Positions 1-5,053 of a stretch of 5,053 bases of DNA are shown in pieces (position 1 is the first letter of the stretch; the number at the start of each line of letters is the position of its first letter). The translations under genes and the position numbers were made by a program. A model generated the notes under the pieces. The model made no database searches, was not told the origin of the DNA, and saw only the letters and a program-made list of their open reading frames with translations. The stretch comes from Solirubrobacteraceae bacterium (lineage in GTDB: Bacteria > Actinomycetota > Thermoleophilia > Solirubrobacterales > Solirubrobacteraceae): assembly GCA_025928415.1 (NCBI GenBank), contig JAICJK010000222.1:1-5053 (forward strand). The letters are read 5' to 3'.

Positions 1-200
1 AGCGTGGTGACGTTCGTCGCCTTGGGGCCCTTGGCGCCGGCCTCGGCGTCGAAGGACACCTTCGCGCCCTCGGCCAGGGACTTGTAGCCCTCGCCGTTGA
101 TGTCGCTGTGATGGACGAACAGGTCCTTGGACCCGTCCTCCGGGCTGATGAACCCGAAGCCCTTGTCGTCGTTGAACCACTTCACGGTTCCGGTGGCCAT
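1..200 (-). CDS. CspA-family cold-shock protein, 3' end cut by window edge
   Basis: Small cytoplasmic single-stranded nucleic-acid-binding protein of the cold-shock-domain family, which melts RNA secondary structure and may act as an RNA chaperone. The reading frame starts at the ATG whose complement is 198-200 and runs off the left edge after 66 codons. Family members are about 65-70 residues, so only the last few residues and the stop are missing. The start [10 protein letters not shown] is typical. RNP1 is visible as KGFGFI (residues 13-18) and RNP2 as LFVHHS (27-32), which carry the aromatic residues that stack on bases. The start is fixed by the conserved N-terminus and by an AAGGAGGG ribosome binding site seven bases upstream. 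It follows a secreted-protein gene on the same strand after 161 bases with its own leader, so it is probably transcribed alone. Whether it is cold-induced or constitutive cannot be told from sequence; many actinobacterial copies are constitutive. Confidence 0.96.
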   Translation of the reverse strand, partial: MATGTVKWFNDDKGFGFISPEDGSKDLFVHHSDINGEGYKSLAEGAKVSFDAEAGAKGPKATNVTT

Positions 201-206
201 GTGAGG

Positions 207-214
207 CCCTCCTT
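207..214 (-). promoter_or_regulatory. Ribosome binding site of the cold-shock gene
   Basis: On the minus strand this reads AAGGAGGG, close to a perfect complement of the 16S rRNA 3' end, with a seven-base spacer to the ATG. It is the strongest Shine-Dalgarno sequence in the window and suits a highly expressed small protein. It fixes the start of the cold-shock gene. Confidence 0.85.
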
Positions 215-278
215 CGCGTCTGCGTGCTGCGTACGCGGAGGATGCTGAGCAACGACTGCGGGCGCCTGCACTGCTTTG

Positions 279-298
279 TCGACTCGTTGATGAGTCGA
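279..298 (-). promoter_or_regulatory. Perfect 7-bp hairpin in the cold-shock gene leader
   Basis: TCGACTC (279-285) and GAGTCGA (292-298) are exact reverse complements around a six-base loop. On the minus strand the hairpin lies 79-98 bases upstream of the cold-shock start codon, just downstream of a candidate -10 box at 311-316, so it would form near the 5' end of the mRNA. It stands out because it is comparatively AT-rich in a very GC-rich region. Cold-shock genes of other bacteria often carry long structured leaders that affect mRNA stability or temperature-dependent translation. A leader structure of that kind and a DNA operator for a dimeric repressor are both possible, and neither is shown. 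Confidence 0.45.
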
Positions 299-310
299 AT
301 GAACGACGCG

Positions 311-319
311 AGCGTAGCA
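311..319 (-). promoter_or_regulatory. Candidate extended -10 promoter element for the cold-shock gene
   Basis: On the minus strand this reads TGCTACGCT, matching the extended -10 pattern TGnTAnnnT. Transcription would start near position 304, giving a leader of about 100 nt before the ATG. I see no good -35 box 16-18 bases further upstream, where the sequence is an all-GC hairpin. Extended -10 promoters can work without one. This is a pattern match only. Confidence 0.35.
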
Positions 320-322
320 GGA

Positions 323-339
323 CCCGCGGCACGCGCGGG
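323..339 (-). terminator. Weak GC hairpin after the DxDGDGxPE protein gene
   Basis: CCCGCG (323-328) and CGCGGG (334-339) form a perfect six-base stem with a five-base loop, 23 bases past the stop codon of the upstream minus-strand gene and just before the cold-shock promoter candidate. No run of U follows, so it is not a classical intrinsic terminator. Such U-less hairpins are often proposed as terminators in high-GC actinobacteria. In this base composition a six-base GC stem can also arise by chance. Confidence 0.3.
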
Positions 340-361
340 AGGGTTCTTGCCGGCCGTGCGA

Positions 362-1198
362 TCAGCGCCCGTAGCCGCGGTGGCGCAGGAAGGAGTCGAG
401 GTCGTGCACGTAGGCCATGCCGTGGAGCCTGCCGGGCCCCCGGAGCCGCCCGCTCCGGACCTCCGAGCGCAGCCGGCGCAGCATCGCGGTGCGGTGGCCG
501 AGGCGGTACTCGTCGGCGGCCCAGGCCGCGACCACGCCCAGCTCCTGGCCGTCGCGGCGCGACCGCAGCCGGCGGTAGCGCCGGGCGAACCGCGCCGACT
601 CCGCGGCCACGAGCTTCGGGAACGTGGCGGTGACGTCGCGGAACGTCCCGTGGTCGAAGCGCCAGATCTGCAGCGGGAAGGCCGAGTAGGCGAAGGCGGT
701 GAACGCGTAGGCGAACGCGGCGTCGGAGCTGCGCAGCTCCGGGCGCCCGTCGCCGTCGAGGTCGGCCAGCACGTAGCCGGGATCCGCGAAGTCGTGCTCG
801 GTGCGGACGTAGCCGCGCCCGTCCGCCGCGAGGCGGAAGACCTGCATCCACAGACAGCAGTGGGCGCCGCCGGTCGAGTAGTCGAAGGTCACCTCCGGCT
901 CCCCGTCGCCGTCGAGGTCCACGACCCGCAGCGACGCCCCGGCCGCGGGGCCGAGCGCGCCGACCGGCAGGCAGTAGGGCATGCGGCAGGCCTTCGACGT
1001 CGGCGCGCGGTCGTAGAGCGTCGCGCCGGCGCGGGCGATCGTCAGGTGCAGGGCACGGAAGCCGTAGCCGTCGTGCGTGCGCTGGTAGCGCAGCGTGGCC
1101 TGCACCTCGCCGCCCTGGGCGGTCTCCGTGGCGGCGCCGGCGACGGCGGGCGCGAGCACCGCACCGAGGGCGACGGCGAGGACGGCGAGCGCGCGCAT
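362..1198 (-). CDS. Secreted protein with two DxDGDGxPE calcium-loop (FG-GAP/VCBS-like) repeats
   Basis: A 278-residue exported protein of unknown role. Residues 1-22 form a Sec signal peptide: MR, then a hydrophobic Ala/Leu/Val stretch, then an AxA-type site (VAGA, with mature protein near A23). There is no lipobox cysteine. Two short acidic loops, DLDGDGEPE (94-102) and DLDGDGRPE (146-154), about 52 residues apart, match the calcium-binding loop of FG-GAP/VCBS-type beta-propeller repeats. Two repeats are too few for a full propeller. Four cysteines (71, 76, 114, 115) could form disulfides outside the cell. The last third is Arg-rich (200-278) and has no recognised domain. The start at 1198 is chosen because it gives the signal peptide and has AGGA seven bases upstream. 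The frame stays open far upstream, but that part is an antisense shadow of the kinase gene. Secretion and calcium binding are well supported; any enzymatic or adhesive role is not. Confidence 0.85.
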   Translation of the reverse strand: MRALAVLAVALGAVLAPAVAGAATETAQGGEVQATLRYQRTHDGYGFRALHLTIARAGATLYDRAPTSKACRMPYCLPVGALGPAAGASLRVVDLDGDGEPEVTFDYSTGGAHCCLWMQVFRLAADGRGYVRTEHDFADPGYVLADLDGDGRPELRSSDAAFAYAFTAFAYSAFPLQIWRFDHGTFRDVTATFPKLVAAESARFARRYRRLRSRRDGQELGVVAAWAADEYRLGHRTAMLRRLRSEVRSGRLRGPGRLHGMAYVHDLDSFLRHRGYGR

Positions 1199-1205
1199 GG
1201 GCGCA

Positions 1206-1209
1206 TCCT
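1206..1209 (-). promoter_or_regulatory. Ribosome binding site that supports the start at 1198
   Basis: On the minus strand this reads AGGA, seven bases before the ATG at 1198. It favours this start over the in-frame ATG at 1257, which would add about 20 residues in front of the signal peptide and overlaps the likely promoter. The AGGA sits in the loop of a possible small hairpin made by CATGG (1196-1200) and CCATG (1211-1215). Confidence 0.55.
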
Positions 1210-1239
1210 GCCATGGGCCCCGGTCTCCGTTCCCGGCGG

Positions 1240-1269
1240 ACACTAGGCTCGGGCGCATGGCCCGGTCAG
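1240..1269 (-). promoter_or_regulatory. Candidate promoter for the DxDGDGxPE protein gene
   Basis: On the minus strand a -35-like CTGACC (complement of 1264-1269) is followed after 18 bases by TAGTGT (complement of 1240-1245), a TAnnnT-type -10 box. Transcription would start near 1233, leaving a leader of about 35 bases that contains the AGGA ribosome binding site. Spacing and distance to the gene fit a housekeeping sigma factor promoter. No experimental support can be read from the sequence. Confidence 0.4.
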
Positions 1270-1374
1270 CACGCGCCCGCCGCCTCGGCCTCCGACCGAA
1301 GTCCCATTGCGATCGCGACCCTCCTGCGGCGACCCTCCGGCGCTCGGATCCCCCCGAACGCAAGGACCCCCGCG

Positions 1375-1620
1375 ATGACCAGCCGCACGCTTCTCGTCCT
1401 CGGCGCCCTCGGCGCCACCGCCCTGCTCCCCGCCACGGCGCTGGCGCGACACGGCGCCGATGACCCCGCGACGCACACGCGCCACGCCGCCCACCACCAC
1501 GCCGCCCACCGAGCCCACGGCGACGACGCGCGGGCCCGCGCCCGGCACCGCCACCACGCCCGGCACGGCGCGGACGACGGGCCCCTCCACGCCGCCCGCG
1601 AGACGCACCACGGCCGGTGA
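1375..1620 (+). CDS. Small secreted histidine-rich protein (hypothetical)
   Basis: An 81-residue frame, ATG at 1375, with AAGGA at 1362-1366 eight bases upstream, a good ribosome binding site. Residues 1-24 look like a Sec signal peptide: MTSR, then LLVLGALGATALL, then a TALA cleavage site before R25. The mature 57 residues hold 15 histidines, many Arg and Ala, a few Asp, and no cysteine; the composition suggests a disordered metal-binding (zinc, nickel or copper) peptide, which is inference. A five-codon repeat, HAAHH then HAAHR, lies at residues 37-46. Across the part that overlaps the kinase frame, adenines fall mostly in codon position 2 of this frame, the usual pattern for a real high-GC gene. 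Against it stand the small size, the low complexity and the 161-base overlap with the longer kinase frame. I do not recognise a named family. Confidence 0.5.
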   Translation: MTSRTLLVLGALGATALLPATALARHGADDPATHTRHAAHHHAAHRAHGDDARARARHRHHARHGADDGPLHAARETHHGR

Positions 1621-2899
1621 GCGCGTCCAGCGCTGGGCGGCGTCGGCGGTCGTCCAGTTCGCCGTGTCCGGGCTGGTCGCGCTGGCGGTCGTCGGGCTGG
1701 TCGCCGTCCACCTCGTGCAGCGCAGCGCCCGCGACGAGGCGCTGCGCGACGCCAAGGACCTGACGCGCATCGCCGGCCAGGGCATCGTGGCTCCTGCGCT
1801 GACCCCCGGCGTGCTCCGCGGCGACCCCGCGGCGCTGAACCGGCTCGACGACGTGGTCCGGCGCGACGTCCTGCGCCCGCCGGTCGTCCGCGTGAAGCTG
1901 TGGACGCCCGACGGGCGGATCCTGTACTCCGACGAGCCGCGCCTGATCGGCGAGCACTACCGGCTCGGCGACGAGGAGCTCGAAGCGCTGCGCGGCGGCG
2001 TCGACGCCGAGATCAGCGACCTGAGCAAGCCCGAGAACCGCTTCGAGCGCTCCGACAACCGCCTGCGCGAGGTGTACCTCGGGATCACGGGGCCGCGCGG
2101 GCGGCGGCTGCTGTTCGAGGAGTACCTGCGCGACAGCTCGATCGCGGCCGGCGGGCAGCGCGTCTGGCGCGACGTCGCCCCGGTGCTGCTCGGCGCGCTC
2201 GTCCTGCTCTACCTCGTGCAGATCCCGCTCGCGGGCTCCCTGACGCGGCGCCTGCGCCGGGGCCAGCACGAGCGCGAGGCCCTGCTGCACCAGGCGATCG
2301 ACGCCAGCGAGCACGAGCGCCGCCGCATCGCGCGCGAGCTGCACGACGGGGTCGTGCAGGACCTGGCGGGCGTCTCCTACGGGCTCAGCGCGGCGGCGGC
2401 CGGGCCCGGCGGCCCCGGCGCCGGCCCGGTCAGCGCCGCCGCGGACGAGGTCCGGCGCGCGATCCGCCAGCTCCGGACGCTGCTGCTCGACCTGTACCCC
2501 GAGCGGCTGCACCGCCAGGGCCTGGAGGGCGCGCTGTCCGACCTGCTCGCCCGGCTGCACGCGCGGTCGCTCACCACGGAGCTGTCGATCGAGCCCGGCC
2601 TCGAGCTTCCCGCCGCCCAGGAGGCCCTGCTGTTCCGGGCGGCCCAGGAGGCGCTGCGCAACGTCACGGACCACGCGCGCGCGACGCACGTGGGCGTCGA
2701 GGTCAGCCGCAGCGACGGCGAGGTGACGCTCGCGGTGGCCGACGACGGCCAGGGCATCGCCCCCGCGGACGACGAGCGGCCGCGGCTCGGACTGCGGATG
2801 CTCGAGGACCTCGCGGAGGCCAGCGGCGGCAGCCTCGAGATCACCTCCGCGCTGGGCAGCGGGACCACGCTGCGCCTCCGCCTCCCGGTGCGGGCATGA
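1460..2899 (+). CDS. NarL/DesK-type sensor histidine kinase (HisKA_3), start uncertain
   Basis: Inner-membrane sensor kinase that autophosphorylates a histidine and passes the phosphate to the regulator encoded next. Numbering from ATG 1460 (479 residues): Thr/Pro-rich low-complexity stretch 1-52; first membrane segment about 62-86; extracytoplasmic sensor region about 87-237, with VRVKLWTPDGRILYSDEPRL at 143-162; second membrane segment about 238-259; short linker without an obvious HAMP domain; HisKA_3 dimerisation domain with phospho-acceptor H295 in RELHDGVVQ, where D296 and Q300 match the DxxxQ phosphatase motif; and HATPase with N-box N401 (QEALRNVTDHA), G1 D428-G432 (DDGQG) and G2 at 443-448 (LGLRML). 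All catalytic motifs are intact. The only other in-frame start is GTG 1664 (V69), which would remove part of the first membrane segment. Neither start has a clear ribosome binding site, and the ATG lies inside the histidine-rich gene. The stop overlaps the regulator start as ATGA. The ligand is unknown. Confidence 0.9.
   Translation: MTPRRTRATPPTTTPPTEPTATTRGPAPGTATTPGTARTTGPSTPPARRTTAGERVQRWAASAVVQFAVSGLVALAVVGLVAVHLVQRSARDEALRDAKDLTRIAGQGIVAPALTPGVLRGDPAALNRLDDVVRRDVLRPPVVRVKLWTPDGRILYSDEPRLIGEHYRLGDEELEALRGGVDAEISDLSKPENRFERSDNRLREVYLGITGPRGRRLLFEEYLRDSSIAAGGQRVWRDVAPVLLGALVLLYLVQIPLAGSLTRRLRRGQHEREALLHQAIDASEHERRRIARELHDGVVQDLAGVSYGLSAAAAGPGGPGAGPVSAAADEVRRAIRQLRTLLLDLYPERLHRQGLEGALSDLLARLHARSLTTELSIEPGLELPAAQEALLFRAAQEALRNVTDHARATHVGVEVSRSDGEVTLAVADDGQGIAPADDERPRLGLRMLEDLAEASGGSLEITSALGSGTTLRLRLPVRA
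1482..1510 (+). repeat. 14-bp direct repeat with a 15-base period
   Basis: The 14-base unit CCACGCCGCCCACC occurs at 1482-1495 and again at 1497-1510. The period is five codons, so the copies encode HAAHH and HAAHR in the histidine-rich frame, and a Thr/Pro pattern in the kinase frame. An 11-base partial third copy (CCACGCCGCCC) lies at 1587-1597. It looks like slippage-type expansion of a low-complexity coding tract, not a mobile element or protein-binding array. Confidence 0.7.
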
Positions 2900-3516
2900 T
2901 CGACGTCCTGCTCGTCGACGACCACGCGATGGTGCGGGCCGGGCTCGCCCGGCTGCTGGCCGCGGCGGGCGACGTCCGCGTCGTGGCCGAGGCCGCGGAC
3001 GGCGAGGAGGGCGCGCGCCTGGCGCGCGAGCACGACCCCGACGTCGCGCTCGTCGACCTCGCGATGCCGGGCATCGACGGCATCGAGACGACGCGGCGGA
3101 TCCGCGACCGGGCGCCCGGGGTCGCCGTGGTGGTCCTCACCGCGTTCTCCGACCGCCAGCAGATCCTCGGCGCCCTCGACGCGGGCGCCGTGGGGTACCT
3201 GCTCAAGGACGCCGACCCGGAGGAGCTGCTGCGGGGCGTGCGGGCCGCCGCCCGCGGCGAGAACCCGCTGGACCCCAAGGCCGCCCACGCGGTCCTGACG
3301 CGCACCGCCGGCCACGCCGGGGCGACGCTCACGCGGCGCGAGCGGGAGGTCCTGCAGCTGGTGGCCGAGGGACTGCCCAACAAGCAGATCGCCCGCCGCC
3401 TGGGGATCTCGGAGAAGACGGTCAAGGCGCACCTGACGAAGGTCTTCGAGGCGATCGGCGTCACCGACCGGACGGCCGCCGCGCTGTGGGCGCACCGCAA
3501 CGGCCTCGCGGGCTGA
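2896..3516 (+). CDS. NarL/LuxR-family response regulator
   Basis: A 206-residue cytoplasmic DNA-binding regulator, the evident partner of the upstream kinase. The receiver domain covers about residues 1-118, with the acidic pocket D8-D9, phospho-acceptor D54 (ALVDLAMPG), T82 (VLTAF) and K104 (YLLKD) all present. After a linker (about 120-143) comes a LuxR-type helix-turn-helix at about 144-201, with LTRREREVLQLVAEG, then NKQIARRLGISEKTVKAHL, then the VTDRTAAAL end of the domain. The length is normal for the NarL/FixJ family. Its ATG overlaps the kinase TGA as ATGA, so translation is coupled and the two proteins should be made in similar amounts. The frame is open far upstream, but the receiver domain begins exactly at this ATG and that extension is a shadow of the kinase gene. 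Its target promoters cannot be deduced; autoregulation of the operon is possible. Confidence 0.96.
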   Translation: MIDVLLVDDHAMVRAGLARLLAAAGDVRVVAEAADGEEGARLAREHDPDVALVDLAMPGIDGIETTRRIRDRAPGVAVVVLTAFSDRQQILGALDAGAVGYLLKDADPEELLRGVRAAARGENPLDPKAAHAVLTRTAGHAGATLTRREREVLQLVAEGLPNKQIARRLGISEKTVKAHLTKVFEAIGVTDRTAAALWAHRNGLAG

Positions 3517-3517
3517 C

Positions 3518-5053
3518 GTGAGCCGGGCCGAGGTGCACAGCGAGCTGCTGGCCGAGGGCGCCGGCCTGGCGCAGGTCGCCCGGGCGCTGCGCGAGGACCG
3601 GCGCCCGTTCGTCCTGGCCGGGCGCTGGCTCGGCGATGACCAGGACGTGATCGCGGGCTCCGAGCCGGTGCGCGTCCTGCGCGCGGGCGAGGACCCGTTC
3701 GCGGCGCTGGACGACGTCCCCGCCGTCCCCGGGGCGGACGACGGGCGCGTCGCGTTCGGCGGCGGCTGGGTCGGGCTGCTCGGCGCCGCCCTGGCCGGCC
3801 GGGTCGAGCGCCTCCCGCCCTCCCCCCCGCCCCGCGGCGCGGTGTCGCCGCCCCACCGGCTGGCCTACTACGACCACGTCGTCCGCCTGACGCGCGGCGG
3901 GCGCTGCGTGCTGGAGGCGCTCGTCACCGGTGAGGAGCGCCGCGCCGAGCTGCAGGCCCGGGCGGCCGAGCTGCGGCGGCGCCTGGCCGCGCCGGCCGAG
4001 GCGCAGCCCTGGCACGCGGGGCCGCTGCGCGTCCTCGCCCCCGGGACCGCCGGCCACGAGGAGGCCGTGGCGTCGGTCGTCGAGCGGATCGCGACCGGCG
4101 AGGTGTTCCAGGTCAACCTCAGCCTGCGCCTGGCCGGGCGCCTCGAGGGGTCGCCGCTGGACGCCTGGCTGGACCTGATGCAGCGCGCGCCGGCGGCCTA
4201 CGGCGCGTACCTGGGCTGGGAGGGCGGCGCGCTGCTGAGCGCGTCCCCCGAGCTGTTCCTGCGCCGCACCGGCTCGCTGGTGCGGGCCTCCCCGATGAAG
4301 GGGACGCGGCCGCGGCTGGCCGGGGACGACGCCGGGGCCCGCGAGCTGGCCGCGGCCGCGAAGGACGCGGCCGAGAACGTGATGATCGTCGACCTCATGC
4401 GCAACGACCTCGGGCGGGTGTGCGCCTACGGGAGCGTGGCCGCCTCGGCCCCCGAGGTGCAGCCGCACCCCGGCGTCTGGCAGCTCGTCGCCCACGTCGA
4501 CGGCCGGCTGCGCCCCGGGACCGGCGACGGCGACCTGCTGCGCGCGACGTTCCCCCCGGGCTCGGTCGTCGGGGCGCCGAAGGTGCAGGCGCTGAAGGTC
4601 ATCGCGGCCGAGGAGGCGACCGCGCGCGGCGCGCACTGCGGCGCGATCGGCTTCGCGAGCCCGGTGGCGGGGCTCGGGCTCAACGTCGCGATCCGGACCT
4701 TCGAGGTGTCGGGCAGCGAGCTGGCCCTGGGGGTCGGCGGCGGCGTGGTCTCGGACTCGACCCCTGCCGGCGAGCACCAGGAGTGCCTGGACAAGGCGGC
4801 CCCGCTGGCCGCTGCGCTCGGCACCCGCGTGCTCGCCGACCCGCCCGAGGGCGGGGGCCGCAGCGTGCTGCCGGCGCTGCTGGACGGCCCCGCCGGGCGC
4901 CCGGATCGCGGGCTGGGCCTGCTGGAGACCGTCGCGGTGCGCGACGGGGCGCCCGTGGCGCTGGACGCGCACCTCGCCCGCCTGGTGGCGTCGGCCCGCG
5001 CGGTGCTCGGCGCGGAGATCGACGCCGAGGCGGCGGCGCGCGACGCGCGCGCC
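3518..5053 (+). CDS. pabB: Aminodeoxychorismate synthase component I fused to aminodeoxychorismate lyase (PabB-PabC), 3' end cut by window edge
   Basis: Folate-pathway enzyme making p-aminobenzoate. The PabB part converts chorismate plus ammonia (normally from the PabA glutaminase, not seen here) to aminodeoxychorismate; the PabC part would release pyruvate to give p-aminobenzoate. The frame runs 512 codons from GTG 3518 to the right edge with no stop. Residues 1-170 are a divergent N-terminal region with RPFVLAGRW at 29-37. The chorismate-binding domain spans about 177-436: GEVFQVNLS (194-202), SPELF (243-247), SPMKGTRPR (258-266), ENVMIVDLMRNDLGR (286-300), PPGSVVGAPKVQALK (346-360), CGAIGF (374-379) and GGGVVSDSTPAGEHQECLDK (407-426). 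K261 in the PMKGT motif is the aminodeoxychorismate-synthase lysine; anthranilate synthases have Ala there. From about 464, GLGLLETVAVRDGAPVALDAHLARL matches the start of a class IV PLP aminotransferase fold (PabC); its catalytic lysine would lie beyond the window. GTG starts one base after the regulator stop, with no clear ribosome binding site, suggesting coupled translation. Confidence 0.93.
   Translation, partial: MSRAEVHSELLAEGAGLAQVARALREDRRPFVLAGRWLGDDQDVIAGSEPVRVLRAGEDPFAALDDVPAVPGADDGRVAFGGGWVGLLGAALAGRVERLPPSPPPRGAVSPPHRLAYYDHVVRLTRGGRCVLEALVTGEERRAELQARAAELRRRLAAPAEAQPWHAGPLRVLAPGTAGHEEAVASVVERIATGEVFQVNLSLRLAGRLEGSPLDAWLDLMQRAPAAYGAYLGWEGGALLSASPELFLRRTGSLVRASPMKGTRPRLAGDDAGARELAAAAKDAAENVMIVDLMRNDLGRVCAYGSVAASAPEVQPHPGVWQLVAHVDGRLRPGTGDGDLLRATFPPGSVVGAPKVQALKVIAAEEATARGAHCGAIGFASPVAGLGLNVAIRTFEVSGSELALGVGGGVVSDSTPAGEHQECLDKAAPLAAALGTRVLADPPEGGGRSVLPALLDGPAGRPDRGLGLLETVAVRDGAPVALDAHLARLVASARAVLGAEIDAEAAARDARA

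Noticed and set aside
224..1246. Plus-strand frame of 340 codons opposite the secreted protein gene
   Set aside because: It is Arg/Gly/Val/Ala/Glu-rich with no recognisable domain, runs antisense to a gene with clear motifs, and would cover the cold-shock promoter region.
1309..1316. GCGATCGC palindrome, identical to the cyanobacterial HIP1 repeat
   Set aside because: I noticed only this copy in the window, an eight-base GC-rich palindrome is expected by chance at this composition, and nothing else suggests a cyanobacterium.
1307..1336. TTGCGA at 1307-1312 as a -35 box for the plus-strand operon
   Set aside because: The bases 17-18 downstream (around 1331-1336) show no TAnnnT-type -10 box, so I cannot support a promoter. 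The plus-strand operon promoter remains unidentified.
1199..2689. Long upstream extension of the minus-strand frame that ends at 362
   Set aside because: The extension is antisense to the kinase, low in complexity and precedes a clear signal peptide. A good start with a ribosome binding site exists at 1198.
1900..2895. Possible N-terminal extension of the response regulator back to 1900
   Set aside because: The extension is an out-of-frame read of the kinase gene. The receiver domain starts at the ATG at 2896, which overlaps the kinase stop in the usual ATGA manner.
2377..3495. Minus-strand frames antisense to the kinase C-terminus and the regulator
   Set aside because: Both sense genes have complete catalytic or DNA-binding motifs. 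The antisense translations are low-complexity and have no ribosome binding site that I can see.
3461..4972. Open minus-strand frame of about 500 codons antisense to pabBC and the end of the regulator
   Set aside because: It is antisense to a gene with all PabB motifs. Its translation is low-complexity Arg/Gly/Ala/Gln/His/Val sequence with no domain, typical of a high-GC shadow frame.
3518..5053. Anthranilate synthase component I (TrpE) as the identity of the chorismate enzyme
   Set aside because: The PMKGT motif has lysine where TrpE proteins carry alanine (PIAGT), and a PabC-like domain follows. Both point to aminodeoxychorismate synthase.

Overview
The window looks like a chromosomal segment of a very GC-rich bacterium, most likely a high-GC actinobacterial lineage. 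I suspect the Thermoleophilia/Solirubrobacterales, but that is an impression from protein style and not a search result. Roughly three quarters of the bases are G or C and third codon positions are almost all G/C. As a result long open frames appear on the antisense of nearly every gene, and most of them are not genes. I see no tRNA, rRNA, insertion sequence, integrase, CRISPR array or phage-like gene.

Layout. On the minus strand, at the left edge, is a CspA-family cold-shock gene (1-200, last few codons cut off). It has a strong ribosome binding site and a structured leader of about 100 nt. Upstream of it, also on the minus strand, is a secreted 278-residue protein with two calcium-loop repeats of the DxDGDGxPE type (362-1198). 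A divergent intergenic region (1199-1374) follows. Rightward on the plus strand there are then: a tiny secreted histidine-rich protein (1375-1620); a membrane-bound NarL/DesK-type histidine kinase (about 1460-2899); its NarL/LuxR-type response regulator (2896-3516, ATGA overlap with the kinase); and the start of a large aminodeoxychorismate synthase/lyase (PabB-PabC) fusion (3518 to the right edge), which begins one base after the regulator stop.

How they fit together. The kinase and regulator are a translationally coupled two-component system. The tight packing suggests that pabBC is co-transcribed with them, so folate-precursor (p-aminobenzoate) synthesis may share their promoter. The kinase signal and the regulator targets cannot be read from the sequence. 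The histidine-rich protein would sit upstream in the same transcript and is a possible extracytoplasmic metal-binding partner, which is inference only.

The main unresolved point is at 1460-1664. The only in-frame ATG for the kinase lies inside the histidine-rich frame. The next in-frame start, a GTG at 1664, would cut into the first membrane segment. Either two frames are read over 161 bases, or one of the two starts is wrong. Otherwise the window is mostly ordinary chromosomal content, and I found no clear sign of an undescribed defence or mobile system.
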